The notes below the pieces were generated by a model. That model saw only the letters and a list, made by a program, of their open reading frames with translations, was not told the origin of the DNA and did not search any database. 64,000 nt of DNA from Actinomycetota bacterium (GTDB lineage: Bacteria > Actinomycetota > Thermoleophilia > Gaiellales > Gaiellaceae). Where the stretch lies: NCBI GenBank assembly GCA_013816245.1, contig JACDEU010000001.1:1-64000 (forward strand), written 5' to 3'. This document shows, in pieces, positions 1-8,771 of the stretch. Position 1 is the first letter of the stretch. Each line of letters starts with the position of its first letter. The position numbers were made by a program, and so were the translations under genes.

Positions 1-707
1 TGGGCAAGCCGGTCGGGCCCACGCACGGCCACTGGTTCGGTGTCGATCTACTCGGGCGCGACGAGTTCTCGCGCATCGTCTACGGCGCCCGGTTCTCGCT
101 GCTCATCGGCGTGGTGTCCGTAGCGATCGGCCTGTCGATCGGCCTGCTGCTCGGAGCGACCGCCGGTTATCTCGGCGGGTGGATCGACACGGTGATCATG
201 CGCGCGATGGACATCATGCTGGCGATCCCCGGGCTGCTCTTTGCGATCGGGATCGTCGCCATGCTCGGGCCTGGGCTCACTCAGATCATGATCGCGGTCG
301 GCGTCGTCAACATCCCGATTTTCGCGAGACTCTTACGAGGCTCCATCCTTGCGCAGCGTGAGAACGATTTCGTGCTCGCCGCACGCTCGGTTGGAGTCCG
401 CCGGCGGGTTATCCTCTTCTCTCACATTCTCCCGAACGCGATCTCTCCCGTGATCGTGCAGGGGACGCTTGCGATGGCGACCGCGATCATCGACGTCGCC
501 GGTCTCGGCTTCCTCGGGCTCGGTCCTCAGGATCCGGCGACTCCGGAGTGGGGGACGATGCTGACCGACGTGAACGACTACCTGAACGTCGCTCCGTTCC
601 TGGCGATCATTCCCGGCATCGCGATCGTGTTCTCCGTGCTCGGGTTCAACCTGATCGGGGACGGGTTGCGCGAGGCGCTGGATCCGAAGTTGCGAACGCG
701 TGGCTAG
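1..707 (+). CDS. Peptide ABC transporter permease, DppC/OppC type (5' end outside window)
   Basis: Membrane-spanning subunit of a dipeptide/oligopeptide importer. The reading frame is already open at base 3 and 234 residues are visible; the missing part should be the N-terminal cytoplasmic segment and first helix. The visible N-terminus carries the family's DLLGRDEFSRIVYGAR stretch, and the cytoplasmic EAA loop (AARSVG followed later by HILPN) contacts the ATPases. The C-terminus has the usual GDGLREALDP ending. The stop codon overlaps the start of the next ATPase gene by 8 bases, so the two are translationally coupled. Substrate cannot be told from sequence; di- or oligopeptides are the family norm, with nickel as a less common alternative. 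Confidence 0.93.
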   Translation, partial: GKPVGPTHGHWFGVDLLGRDEFSRIVYGARFSLLIGVVSVAIGLSIGLLLGATAGYLGGWIDTVIMRAMDIMLAIPGLLFAIGIVAMLGPGLTQIMIAVGVVNIPIFARLLRGSILAQRENDFVLAARSVGVRRRVILFSHILPNAISPVIVQGTLAMATAIIDVAGLGFLGLGPQDPATPEWGTMLTDVNDYLNVAPFLAIIPGIAIVFSVLGFNLIGDGLREALDPKLRTRG

Positions 708-1713
708 AACCGCGCTCCTCTCGGTTGAGGACCTGCACGTCCGCTTCTGGACGAGGCGCGGGACCGTACACGCTGTCAACGGCATCTCGTTCGACATTGC
801 GCCCGGCGAGACGCTCGGAATCGTCGGGGAGTCGGGCTGTGGGAAGAGCGTCACGTCGCTCGCCATCCTCGGACTGCTGGCTCGGAACGGGAACGTGGAG
901 TCCGGCTCTGCGACCTTCGAGGGGACGGATCTCATCCGCCAGAGCGACCGCGCCTTGCGCCGCATTCGCGGGCGGGAGATCTCGATGATCTTCCAGGATC
1001 CGATGACGTCCCTGAACCCGGTCCTGACTATCGGGCGCCAGATCCGCGAGGCGCTCGAGACGCACTTCGACATGAACCGCAAGGACGCCGACAAGCGTGC
1101 GGCGGAGCTGCTCGACCGGGTCGGCATTCCGAGCGCCGACCAACGGCTGCGCGACTACCCTCACCAGTTCTCCGGCGGGATGCGCCAGCGCGCGATGATC
1201 GCGATGGCGCTCGCGTGCGAGCCGAAGCTGATGATCGCAGACGAGCCGACAACGGCGCTCGACGTGACGATCCAGGCGCAGATCCTCGACCTGCTGCGCG
1301 AGCTCGTGGCGGAGGAGAACGCGGCGCTGATTCTGATCACGCATGACCTCGGCGTGGTCGCTGGGATGTGCGAGCGCGTGAACGTGATGTACGGCGGCAT
1401 GTTCATGGAGACCGGCTCGGCAGAGCAGTTGTTCGGGTCGCCCCGCCATCCGTACACGCTCGGCCTTCTGCAGAGCGTGCCGCGCCTCGACGCCGGTCGG
1501 CGTTTGCGGCTGCATCCGATCGAAGGATCCCCTCCGAACATGCTCAGGGCGCCTACCGCTTGCCCGTTTCAACCGCGTTGTCGTTACGAAGTCGACCTGT
1601 CGCGACGGGAGGTTCCGCAGCTCGTCGAGGTCGAGCCCGGCCACAAGGTGGCATGCTTCAACCCGGTGCCGGTGGACGAGTGGGACCGCTCACGGGCAGC
1701 GGCAACGGCGTGA
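700..1713 (+). CDS. Peptide ABC transporter ATP-binding protein, DppD/OppD type
   Basis: First ATPase of a peptide importer, 337 residues, the usual length. It starts with GTG inside the end of the permease gene. Walker A is GESGCGKS at about residues 43-50, the ABC signature is [10 protein letters not shown], and Walker B is [12 protein letters not shown] followed by the ITHDLG switch region. The C-terminus holds the Cys-rich oligopeptide-transporter extension (CPFQPRC), typical of the D/F pair. It should form a heterodimer with the F-type ATPase at 1898. A 184-base gap with several hairpins separates the two, unlike the overlapping D/F pair of the second operon at 10801-12932. Confidence 0.95.
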   Translation: MARTALLSVEDLHVRFWTRRGTVHAVNGISFDIAPGETLGIVGESGCGKSVTSLAILGLLARNGNVESGSATFEGTDLIRQSDRALRRIRGREISMIFQDPMTSLNPVLTIGRQIREALETHFDMNRKDADKRAAELLDRVGIPSADQRLRDYPHQFSGGMRQRAMIAMALACEPKLMIADEPTTALDVTIQAQILDLLRELVAEENAALILITHDLGVVAGMCERVNVMYGGMFMETGSAEQLFGSPRHPYTLGLLQSVPRLDAGRRLRLHPIEGSPPNMLRAPTACPFQPRCRYEVDLSRREVPQLVEVEPGHKVACFNPVPVDEWDRSRAAATA

Positions 1714-1858
1714 GCGTCGCTCGCCTTCGGCTCGCTCCCGTGAGGGAAACCATGTTTCCCTCACGAGCTCCCTTCTTTAGGGATCGCCTCAGCACCTGCC
1801 CCGCTCGAATCGCCGCGTGGGCTGAGGAGAAAGAGCGGGGAAACCTCCCGGTTTCCCC
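1690..1858. repeat. Cluster of inverted repeats between the two peptide-transporter ATPase genes
   Basis: The gap after the DppD-type gene is packed with dyads. A perfect 11-base stem is at 1739-1749/1755-1765 with a 5-base loop. Others are 1690-1696/1737-1743, 1787-1793/1821-1827, 1799-1806/1833-1840 and 1837-1844/1851-1858. Several share bases, so alternative folds are possible. Two dyads share the core GGGAAAC and GTTTCCC. No credible short gene is present. This could be a dispersed REP-like element, a processing or stability element that sets D versus F levels, or an attenuator. Confidence 0.6.
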
Positions 1859-1897
1859 CATTGCCCCTTCCCCGACTCATCGGCTAAAGGACGGCGG

Positions 1898-2980
1898 ATG
1901 AATGCCAATGGGCCAGGTCCGCTCGTCGAGATCGAGAACCTGAAGGTCTACTTCCCGATCAAGAGCGGAATCATCCTCGATCGTCACGTCGGCGACATTC
2001 GGGCGGTCGACGACGTCTCGCTGACGATCAACCGCGGCGAGACGGTCGGCCTTGTCGGGGAGTCCGGCTGTGGCAAGTCGACGGTCGGCCGGACGATCCT
2101 TCGCCTCTACAAGCCGACCGCCGGGCGCATTCTCTTCGAAGGGCGCGACATCTCACAGCTTGGCGAGAACGAGATGCGTCCCATTCGCCGCCGCATGCAG
2201 ATGGTCTTCCAGGATCCGTACGCTTCGCTCAACCCCCGTCACAGCGTCGGCCGGATTGTCGGCGAGCCTCTGCGCAGCCATGGCCTTGCGAACAGGCGCG
2301 AGGCGAACGCGCGCGTGCGCGATCTTCTGAAGATCGTCGGCCTCCCGGCCGACGCGGCGGGCCGCTATCCGCACGAGTTCTCAGGTGGCCAGCGTCAGCG
2401 AATCGGTCTGGCACGAGCGATCGCGCTCAACCCCGACTTCGTCGTCGCGGACGAGCCGGTCTCCGCACTCGACGTATCGATCCAGGCGCAGATCATCAAC
2501 TTGCTCGAGCAGCTACAGGAGGAGTTCGATCTCACGTATCTCTTCATCGCGCACGACCTCGCCGTGGTTCGGCACATCTCCGACCGCATCGCCGTCATGT
2601 ATCTCGGCTGGATCGTCGAAGTCGCGTCGGCGGCAGAGCTCTACGAGAAACCGTTGCATCCATACACGATCTCGCTCCTCTCGGCGGTGCCGATTCCGGA
2701 CCCAATCGTCGAGCGACAACGGCAGCCGATTCTGCTTGCCGGCGATCTGCCGAGCCCGGCGAACCCTCCCGCCGCCTGCAGGTTCCACACACGCTGCCCG
2801 TTCGTTCAACCGACACGCTGTCGGGAAGAGGTTCCGCCGCTCCGCAAGGTCTCCACCGGGCACGAGGTGGCCTGTCACTGGGCGGAGGAGATCAACGAGG
2901 GCCGCTTCAAGCCGCACACGCGGGAGCCGGTGCTCGAGGTTCCCCGGCCAGAGCCGGTGGAAGTGCCGCCGCCGACTTGA
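1898..2980 (+). CDS. Peptide ABC transporter ATP-binding protein, DppF/OppF type
   Basis: Second ATPase of the first peptide importer, 360 residues. It has Walker [10 protein letters not shown], the [14 protein letters not shown] signature, Walker [13 protein letters not shown] and the [20 protein letters not shown] segment typical of F-type subunits. The C-terminal oligopeptide extension is present (CRFHTRCPF), followed by a Pro/Glu-rich tail. The ATG start follows a GGACGGCGG stretch. It is the last gene of this operon: the next gene runs the other way and its 3' end overlaps this one by 74 bases. Confidence 0.95.
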   Translation: MNANGPGPLVEIENLKVYFPIKSGIILDRHVGDIRAVDDVSLTINRGETVGLVGESGCGKSTVGRTILRLYKPTAGRILFEGRDISQLGENEMRPIRRRMQMVFQDPYASLNPRHSVGRIVGEPLRSHGLANRREANARVRDLLKIVGLPADAAGRYPHEFSGGQRQRIGLARAIALNPDFVVADEPVSALDVSIQAQIINLLEQLQEEFDLTYLFIAHDLAVVRHISDRIAVMYLGWIVEVASAAELYEKPLHPYTISLLSAVPIPDPIVERQRQPILLAGDLPSPANPPAACRFHTRCPFVQPTRCREEVPPLRKVSTGHEVACHWAEEINEGRFKPHTREPVLEVPRPEPVEVPPPT

Positions 2981-4619
2981 GGATCGCTTGTGCCTCGAGC
3001 GGCGCGACGCGTAGTTCGGGCGGCGGGCGGCGTAGGAACGTTCCGATCACGAGCAGTGCATCGAGCTCCTCGGCCGCGACGTGCTCCGGCGTCTCGCACT
3101 TCGTTTCCGCGAGCCCGGCGTCGACTTCGAGGCGGGCCCCGTCGCCGGGCGGGAGAGTTCGCACGGCGGCCACACGTCCGCCCGCGACGAAGATCGCTCG
3201 GATGAAGCCCGCCTCCGCAGCGGGGGCCAGCAGACAACAGCGGGCTCGGCGGAGCTGTTCGAGCCGACCAAACGCGCGCACGATGCTCTCGAGCGCCTCG
3301 ATGCGGTCGCGCAACCGGGCCGCGTCCTCATAGCGGCGACATTCGGCGAGATCGCGTAGCCGTGCGCGCAAGCGCGGCAATGCCAGCTCGGGCCGTTCGA
3401 GCTCTTCCTCCGCTGCCCCGTCGAGCGCGCGGCAGGCGAGCCGTGCGCGGCTGCGGCTTCGCAAGGGCCCCAGCGGCGTCGGCGTCTGTGAGCAAACGAG
3501 CGTCTCGCCGCGCCGTCGCAAGTACACGTAACGGTCGGGTCGGGCATTGCGCGCGTTCGCGACAGGACGAAGCTCACGCAGCAGCCGAAGCTCCTCGAGC
3601 GCCGCCTCGAGCTCGGAACCGGTGACGCGCCACTCGATGCGCTCGAGCGCGGCAAGCGCCGCTTCGACGGCGGGCCGCTGGCGGTCCGTCCTGAAATAGG
3701 AGCGCAGCCGCGCGCGGAGATCGCGCGCACGTCCCACATAGAGAACCTGGTCGTGGCGATCGCGGAACAGATAGACGCCGGGCGACGTCGGCGCGCCGAA
3801 GGCAAGTGTCCGCTTCGCGTACACCTTCCGCACGCGCGGCGCTGCGAGGTCGACGAGGTCGGCGACGGTACGCGCCCCGCGTTCCTGCGCGAGACCGATC
3901 AGCTGCACCAGGATCTCTGCTGTCGCCTGGGCATCCGGCAGTGCACGGTGGCAAGGACGGGCGGAGGTCCCGAGGAGGGTCGAAAGCGAGGCGAGCCCTG
4001 CACGCCGGGTACGGCCGGCCAGGAGCCGGCGCGCGAGCCCGACGGTGTCGACAACCGGTCCTGCGAGCTTCGCGCCGGTCAACCGCTCTGTCTCGTGGTC
4101 CAGGAAGCCGAGGTCGAAGCGCGCGTTGTGCGCGACGAGAACCGCATCACCGGCGAACTCCAAGAAACGCCGCGCTGCGATTCCCGGATGTGGCTGGCCG
4201 CGCAGCTCTGCGTCGTCGAGCCCGGTGAGCGCACTGATCGTCGCTCCCAGTGGGACGCCGGGGTCGACGAGCAGCTCGAACTCCTCGGCCAGCTCGAACT
4301 CACGGACACGAACGGCGCCGATCTCGCAGATGCGTGAGCTACCCGGCCTCAGGCCGGTCGTCTCGAGATCGACGACGACGAACGTCGCGTGCTCGAGTAA
4401 GAGCTCGGCACCGGGGGGGTCGGCGAGCCCGACGGCATCGCCGCGCCACGCCAGCCGTGTGTCCTCGACGACGATCTCCTCGAGCAGGGAGCGAGCAAGC
4501 CCGAGGGGCGCGGACCGGAGGGCGAAGAGCCGCCGGGCGGCCTCCTCCGCGTAGACAGGCCCGCGCCGCTCTTCGACGAGCTCGACGAGGCGGTCGGCGG
4601 CATCGAGGCGAAGCTGCAC
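2907..4619 (-). CDS. DnaQ-type DEDDh exonuclease fused to GIY-YIG (UvrC-N-like) nuclease with UVR motif
   Basis: About 570 residues combining two nucleases. The exonuclease part has [17 protein letters not shown] and [10 protein letters not shown], which supply the DEDDh residues seen in DNA polymerase III epsilon. A GIY-YIG domain follows (GVYLF ... LYVGRARDL), like the N-terminal half of UvrC or Cho. A UVR-type helix pair, [15 protein letters not shown], lies near the C-terminus. The same architecture is known in actinobacteria (Mycobacterium tuberculosis Rv2191), and a repair role is inferred. The GTG at 4619 was chosen because upstream ATGs would run into the divergent gene and through a LexA-box match 16 bases away. 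Its 3' end overlaps the DppF-type gene by 74 bases. Confidence 0.88.
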   Translation of the reverse strand: MQLRLDAADRLVELVEERRGPVYAEEAARRLFALRSAPLGLARSLLEEIVVEDTRLAWRGDAVGLADPPGAELLLEHATFVVVDLETTGLRPGSSRICEIGAVRVREFELAEEFELLVDPGVPLGATISALTGLDDAELRGQPHPGIAARRFLEFAGDAVLVAHNARFDLGFLDHETERLTGAKLAGPVVDTVGLARRLLAGRTRRAGLASLSTLLGTSARPCHRALPDAQATAEILVQLIGLAQERGARTVADLVDLAAPRVRKVYAKRTLAFGAPTSPGVYLFRDRHDQVLYVGRARDLRARLRSYFRTDRQRPAVEAALAALERIEWRVTGSELEAALEELRLLRELRPVANARNARPDRYVYLRRRGETLVCSQTPTPLGPLRSRSRARLACRALDGAAEEELERPELALPRLRARLRDLAECRRYEDAARLRDRIEALESIVRAFGRLEQLRRARCCLLAPAAEAGFIRAIFVAGGRVAAVRTLPPGDGARLEVDAGLAETKCETPEHVAAEELDALLVIGTFLRRPPPELRVAPLEAQAILKSAAALPPALAGEPRAPAPACAA

Positions 4620-4634
4620 CGTAGGGAGCGTAAG

Positions 4635-4648
4635 CGAACATACGTTCG
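4635..4648. promoter_or_regulatory. LexA (SOS) box in divergent promoter
   Basis: CGAACATACGTTCG fits the Gram-positive LexA/DinR consensus CGAACRNRYGTTYG at every position and is close to the actinobacterial SOS box. It lies 16 bases upstream of the GTG of the exonuclease/GIY-YIG gene and 21 bases upstream of the antiporter gene. SOS control of the nuclease gene is the natural inference. It could also affect the antiporter gene. Confidence 0.75.
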
Positions 4649-4668
4649 TCTGCAAGGATCGCGGCCGC

Positions 4669-5846
4669 ATGACGCTGGCGCAGCTCGCCCTCACAGTCCT
4701 CCTGCTCGGCGCTCTGGGCGTCGGGGCCAACTGGGCGGGCATCTCGGCGATCCCGGCCTATCTCCTGGCGGGCATCCTTCTCGGGCCCAACAAGCCGCAC
4801 CTGACGAGTCTGATCCAGCCCTCGGAGGTGACGGAATTCGTGGCCGAGCTCGGGCTCGTCTTCCTGCTCTTCTTCCTCGGCCTCGAATTCAGTCTCGAGC
4901 GGTTGAGACGCACGGGTCGCCACGTTGGACTGGGCGGAACGGTCGATCTCGTCGTCAACGGGGCGATCGGCCTCCTCGTCGGGATCGTGGCGTTCGGCGT
5001 CAGCTTCGGGGCGCTCGTGCTCGCCGCGGCGATCTACGTGTCCTCGAGCGCCATCACCGTGAAGGGCTTGATCGACTTTCGCCGTCTTGCAGACGACGAG
5101 ACCGACCTCATCCTCGCGATCCTGCTCTTCGAGGATCTGGCGATCGCCTTCGTCCTCGGCTTCGCCGCGACCGGAGGCGGCTCCGCCGGCGGCACGCTCG
5201 GGACGTTCGTCAAGGCGTTCGCATTCATCGCCGCTTCGCTCGCGGCTTCGCACTGGATCGCAAAGCCGCTCGACCGGCTGCTCGACTGGCTGCCGCGCGA
5301 GTTCTTCCTGCTCTTCACCTTCGCGCTCCTGGTGGGCATGGCCGCGCTCGCGAAGGAGCTCGGCATGTCGGAAGCGATCGGAGCGCTCATGGCGGGCGTC
5401 GTCCTCTCGGAGACGAGCGTGCGGAGGAGATCGAGGAGCGGTTCTTCAGCTTCCGGGATCTCTTCGCCGCCCTGTTCTTCTTCGTCTTCGGACTGTCGAT
5501 CGACGTGGGAGCTCTCGGTCGGCTCGCCTGGCTCCTCGTCCTCGCGGTCCCGCTCACGATCGTCGGCAAGACCGTCGCGGGTTACGTCGCGGGTCTCGTC
5601 GGCGGCTTCACCAGGCGTCAGAGCTTCAACTCCGGCGCAGCGCTGATCGCGCACGGGGAGTTCACGATCATCCTCGCCCAACTCGCAGCCGGCAATTCGC
5701 GCCTGAGCGATGTGGTGCGCTCCGACCTGACGGCGTTCGCAGGTCTCTACGTGCTCGCCACTGCAACGATCGGAGTCATCGTGATGAAGGAGTCGAAGTG
5801 GATCGGCCGCCGGCTGATCCCGGTCCCTAGACTGGCCGAGGAGTAA
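4669..5846 (+). pseudogene. Cation/proton antiporter membrane subunit, CPA2/KhtU type, frameshifted
   Basis: Integral membrane exchanger expected to move K+ or another monovalent cation against H+. The first frame (4669 to about 5420) gives roughly 250 residues of CPA2 helices, including FFLGLEFSLERLRR and the conserved LLFEDLAIAFVLG segment. The protein continues in another frame from about 5421 to the stop at 5846 (AEEIEERFF, FFVFGLSIDVGAL, then LIAHGEFTIILAQLA). One base is missing near 5418-5421; restored, the product would be about 392 residues. It lacks a fused TrkA domain because the regulatory subunit is encoded next, 2 bases downstream. The break may be a real mutation or a sequence error; both halves look conserved, which favours a recent event or an error. 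Confidence 0.85.
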
Positions 5847-5848
5847 GG

Positions 5849-6346
5849 ATGCCTGTCGATCTGAGAGAAACCCGCCTGCCGGGCGTCGGCGTCAAGTACG
5901 GCTTTCGCACGTCCGAGGGTGGACGGCTGGCGATCGTCCTGCACAACGACGGCATGCGGGAGATCTACTTCTTCCGGCACGAGCACGACGACGAGCCTTC
6001 GGCTGTCATCCGGCTGGACGACGACGAGGCACGTCAGCTCGGTGCGGTGATCGGAGGCGCGTACGAACGCCCCAAGATCGTCGAGGAGCTCGAGCTCGCG
6101 CTGGGCGAGCTGACGATCGAGTGGGTTCCGGTTCCCGATGACAGTCCGTTGATTGGAAAGACCCTGGCCGAGTGCGGGTTCAGGGCGAAGGCCGGGATCA
6201 CGGTCATTGCGATCCTGCGCGAGCCGGAGCCGGTGGCCGGTGCACAACCGACGGATGTCGTCCAGAAAAGCGACACGCTCGTGACCGTGGGGAAGCTCGG
6301 CCAGTACGCGGCGTTCCGAAAGCTGCTCGCCGAGGGCACGCTCTAA
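5849..6346 (+). CDS. Cation/proton antiporter regulatory subunit, KhtT type (TrkA-C domain)
   Basis: 165-residue cytoplasmic protein of the size and layout of KhtT/AmhT: an N-terminal region of about 75 residues, then a TrkA-C (RCK-C) domain from about residue 85 (VPVPDDSPLIGKTLAECGFR ... KSDTLVTVGK). RCK-C domains bind small ligands and gate the partner transporter. It begins 2 bases after the antiporter gene and must be co-transcribed with it, which supports the KhtTU-like reading even though the antiporter frame is broken here. Confidence 0.86.
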   Translation: MPVDLRETRLPGVGVKYGFRTSEGGRLAIVLHNDGMREIYFFRHEHDDEPSAVIRLDDDEARQLGAVIGGAYERPKIVEELELALGELTIEWVPVPDDSPLIGKTLAECGFRAKAGITVIAILREPEPVAGAQPTDVVQKSDTLVTVGKLGQYAAFRKLLAEGTL

Positions 6347-6351
6347 CCGGG

Positions 6352-6894
6352 GTGGACGTCCTCTGCTCGGTCGCCGTCGCCGCCGTGCGGGCCGAGCCCG
6401 CCGATGATGCCGAGCGTGTCACCGAGCTCTTGCAGGGCGAGCCGGTCGAGGTGCAGGAGTGGCGCGACGGTTGGGCCCGGATCCGAACTGCGTACGACTA
6501 CCCCGGCTGGGTCCGTGAGGGGGACCTGGCCGGCACAGGCGGCGACGCGGTCGAGCAGGCGCGCCGCTACCTCGGGGCGCCCTATCTCTGGGGCGGCATG
6601 ACGGAGCGGGGAATCGACTGCTCCGGCCTAGTCCACATGAGCTACCGCTGGCTCGGGAGGCTCGTGCCGCGCGATGCCGACCAACAGGAGGCTGCGGGCG
6701 CGCCCCTCGAGGAAGTCGAGGTCGAGCGAGGGGATCTCATCACCTACGGGACCGACGCCGCAACGCACATTGCCTTCTGGCTGGGCGACGGCCGGATCCT
6801 GCACTCGACCGAGCGGGAGGGCGTGGACGGGGTCGTCGAGGAGCCTGAGCCGGACGAGCTCCGAGCCGAGCGCCGGCGGCTGATCCGCCTGTAA
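6352..6894 (+). CDS. NlpC/P60 family cell-wall peptidase with SH3-like N-terminus
   Basis: 180 residues from a GTG start at 6352, just after the khtT-like gene. Residues 1 to about 55 resemble a bacterial SH3 domain (VRAEPADDAERVTELLQGE). The NlpC/P60 cysteine peptidase domain follows, with the catalytic Cys in GIDCSGLVH and the His in ATHIAFWLGDGRILHST. Such enzymes cut gamma-D-Glu-diaminoacid bonds in peptidoglycan peptides. No signal peptide is visible, so it may act on recycled muropeptides in the cytoplasm, like the dipeptidyl-peptidase VI group. A role with the neighbouring peptide transporters in muropeptide uptake is possible but inferred. Confidence 0.87.
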   Translation: MDVLCSVAVAAVRAEPADDAERVTELLQGEPVEVQEWRDGWARIRTAYDYPGWVREGDLAGTGGDAVEQARRYLGAPYLWGGMTERGIDCSGLVHMSYRWLGRLVPRDADQQEAAGAPLEEVEVERGDLITYGTDAATHIAFWLGDGRILHSTEREGVDGVVEEPEPDELRAERRRLIRL

Positions 6895-7008
6895 ATCCCG
6901 CAGGTACTAACGGCATAGCTCGAAAGACGTCTGTAAGAATCAGCGATCCGCGAGCGGACGAGGGGGTATACCGGCCGCCGTGGCAGACCCAACGGGAGGA
7001 GCTCCATA

Positions 7009-8685
7009 GTGAGAAGCAGATTGAAGTTGTTCCAGGGGTTCGGGGTGCTTACGCTTGTGGCTGTTCTTGCCGTCCTCGCCGCCGGGTGCGGCGGAGGCGG
7101 GAAGAAGTCATCCTCGGGCGACAGCGGGAACGCCGGCAGCAGTGGCAAGACCTATCCGCTGCTGCGCACCATCTGGGACGCACCGGACTACATGGACCCC
7201 GCGCTCGCCTACACGGTGGCCGCGTGGCAGATCAACTGGTACGTCTACGAGGGCCTGCTCGGGTACAAGCACGTCTCCGGTGCCGACGGCGCAACTCTCG
7301 AGCCGTACCTCGCGGAGAGCATGCCGAAGGTTTCGGCCGACGGCACGAAGCTGAGCTTCAAGCTTCGTGACGGCCTGAAGTACTCGGACGGCACCGCGGT
7401 CAAGGCCAGCGACTTCAGGGCCTCGATCGAGCGCCTGTTCAAGGTCGACTCGCCGGGTGTCGGTTTCTTCGGCGTCATCAAGGGCGTCAGTGGGGCCGGC
7501 GGCTTCGCCGAGACGAAGAAGGGCCACATCACCGGGATCGTGACGAACGACTCCGCGAGGACGATCGACATCACGCTCGATCATCCGGAGGGCGACATCC
7601 TCTACATCCTGTCGACGCAGTTCGCAGCGATTCTCCCGGCCGGCACGCCGACAAGCGACCAGTCGACGAAGGGGATCCCCGCGACCGGGCCCTACATGAT
7701 CCAAAACTACGTGCCGAGCCGCAGCTTCACGATCGTGCGGAATCCGAACTACAACGACCAGATCCCGACGATGCCGAGCGGCAATCCGGACAAGATGACG
7801 GCCAAGATCATCACCGACCCGGTAGCCGCCTATCAGCAGGTCGTCAGCAACAAGGCCGACTACGACTTCCAGGTCGTCCCGAACGACCGCTTGCCGGAGG
7901 CGCAGTCGAAGTACAAGGACCAGCTGAAGTTCTACACCTCACCGAACACGTACTACTACTTCCTGAACAACAAGCTGCCGCCGTTCGACAATCTGAAGGC
8001 GCGGCAGGCGGTCAACTACGCAATCGACCGCAACGCGATCATCTCGGGCGTATACGGCGGCCTCGGCCGGCCGACGCAGAACTTCCTGCCGCCCGACTAC
8101 CCGCAGTACAAGAAGCTCAGCTCCTGGACGTACGACCTCGCGAAGGCGAAGCAGCTCGTCCAGCAGTCCGGCACTGCGGGAGCAACGGTTGACGTCTACG
8201 GACCGAACGAAGATCCGTCCAAGTCATCGACCGAGTACCTGGCCAGCCAGCTGTCCAAGATCGGCTACAAGCCGAAGCTGCACCTGCTGAGCCACCAGGT
8301 CTACTTCACGACGATCGGGAACCAGGCGACGAAGGCCCAGGCCGGCTTCACCGACTGGTACCAGGACTACCCACATCCGGTCGACTGGTTCGACGTGCTC
8401 CTGAACGGGAATCGGATCACGAAGACCCACAACAACAACTCCGGCAACGTGGATGTTCCATCCGTGAACAAGGAGATCGAGGCTCTGAAGAAGATCACCG
8501 AGCTCACGCCGGAGATCAACGCCCGTTGGGCGAAGGTCGACAAGGACCTGATGGTCACGTACGCGACCACGGTCGCCTACATGAACCGGTCCCAGACCGA
8601 CTTCTTCAGCACCCGGCAGGACCTCAGTTGCTATTCGTTCCATGTGCTCGGGCAATGGGACTGGGGTATTAGCTGCGAGAAGTAA
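7009..8685 (+). CDS. Peptide ABC transporter substrate-binding lipoprotein (family 5, DppA/OppA)
   Basis: 558 residues. A GTG start sits 7 bases after GGGAGGAG. The N-terminus is a lipoprotein signal with lipobox LAAGC (Cys near residue 27), followed by a Gly/Ser linker. The mature part is a family 5 solute-binding protein: an early segment with DAPDYMDPALAYT, LEPYLAESMPKVSADGT and LSFKLRDGLKYSDGT, and the late NNKLPPFDNLKARQAVNYAI stretch. It would sit on the outer face of the membrane and deliver peptides to the permeases encoded next. A hairpin follows the stop codon, as is common where the binding protein is made in excess. Confidence 0.95.
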   Translation: MRSRLKLFQGFGVLTLVAVLAVLAAGCGGGGKKSSSGDSGNAGSSGKTYPLLRTIWDAPDYMDPALAYTVAAWQINWYVYEGLLGYKHVSGADGATLEPYLAESMPKVSADGTKLSFKLRDGLKYSDGTAVKASDFRASIERLFKVDSPGVGFFGVIKGVSGAGGFAETKKGHITGIVTNDSARTIDITLDHPEGDILYILSTQFAAILPAGTPTSDQSTKGIPATGPYMIQNYVPSRSFTIVRNPNYNDQIPTMPSGNPDKMTAKIITDPVAAYQQVVSNKADYDFQVVPNDRLPEAQSKYKDQLKFYTSPNTYYYFLNNKLPPFDNLKARQAVNYAIDRNAIISGVYGGLGRPTQNFLPPDYPQYKKLSSWTYDLAKAKQLVQQSGTAGATVDVYGPNEDPSKSSTEYLASQLSKIGYKPKLHLLSHQVYFTTIGNQATKAQAGFTDWYQDYPHPVDWFDVLLNGNRITKTHNNNSGNVDVPSVNKEIEALKKITELTPEINARWAKVDKDLMVTYATTVAYMNRSQTDFFSTRQDLSCYSFHVLGQWDWGISCEK

Positions 8686-8698
8686 GAAGCACTTCGGG

Positions 8699-8725
8699 GG
8701 AGGGCGCCGACCGCCGGCGCCCTCC
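8699..8725 (+). terminator. GC-rich hairpin after the binding-protein gene
   Basis: A perfect 10-base stem (8699-8708 with 8716-8725, 7-base loop) lies 14 bases after the stop codon. No uninterrupted T run follows, only a TTTT at 8737-8740. It is likely a partial terminator or mRNA-protecting hairpin that lowers permease expression relative to the lipoprotein. Confidence 0.6.
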
Positions 8726-8771
8726 TTCGGGATCCGTTTTCGGGCGGTAGGGAAAAGGGAAGGAACGCCGG

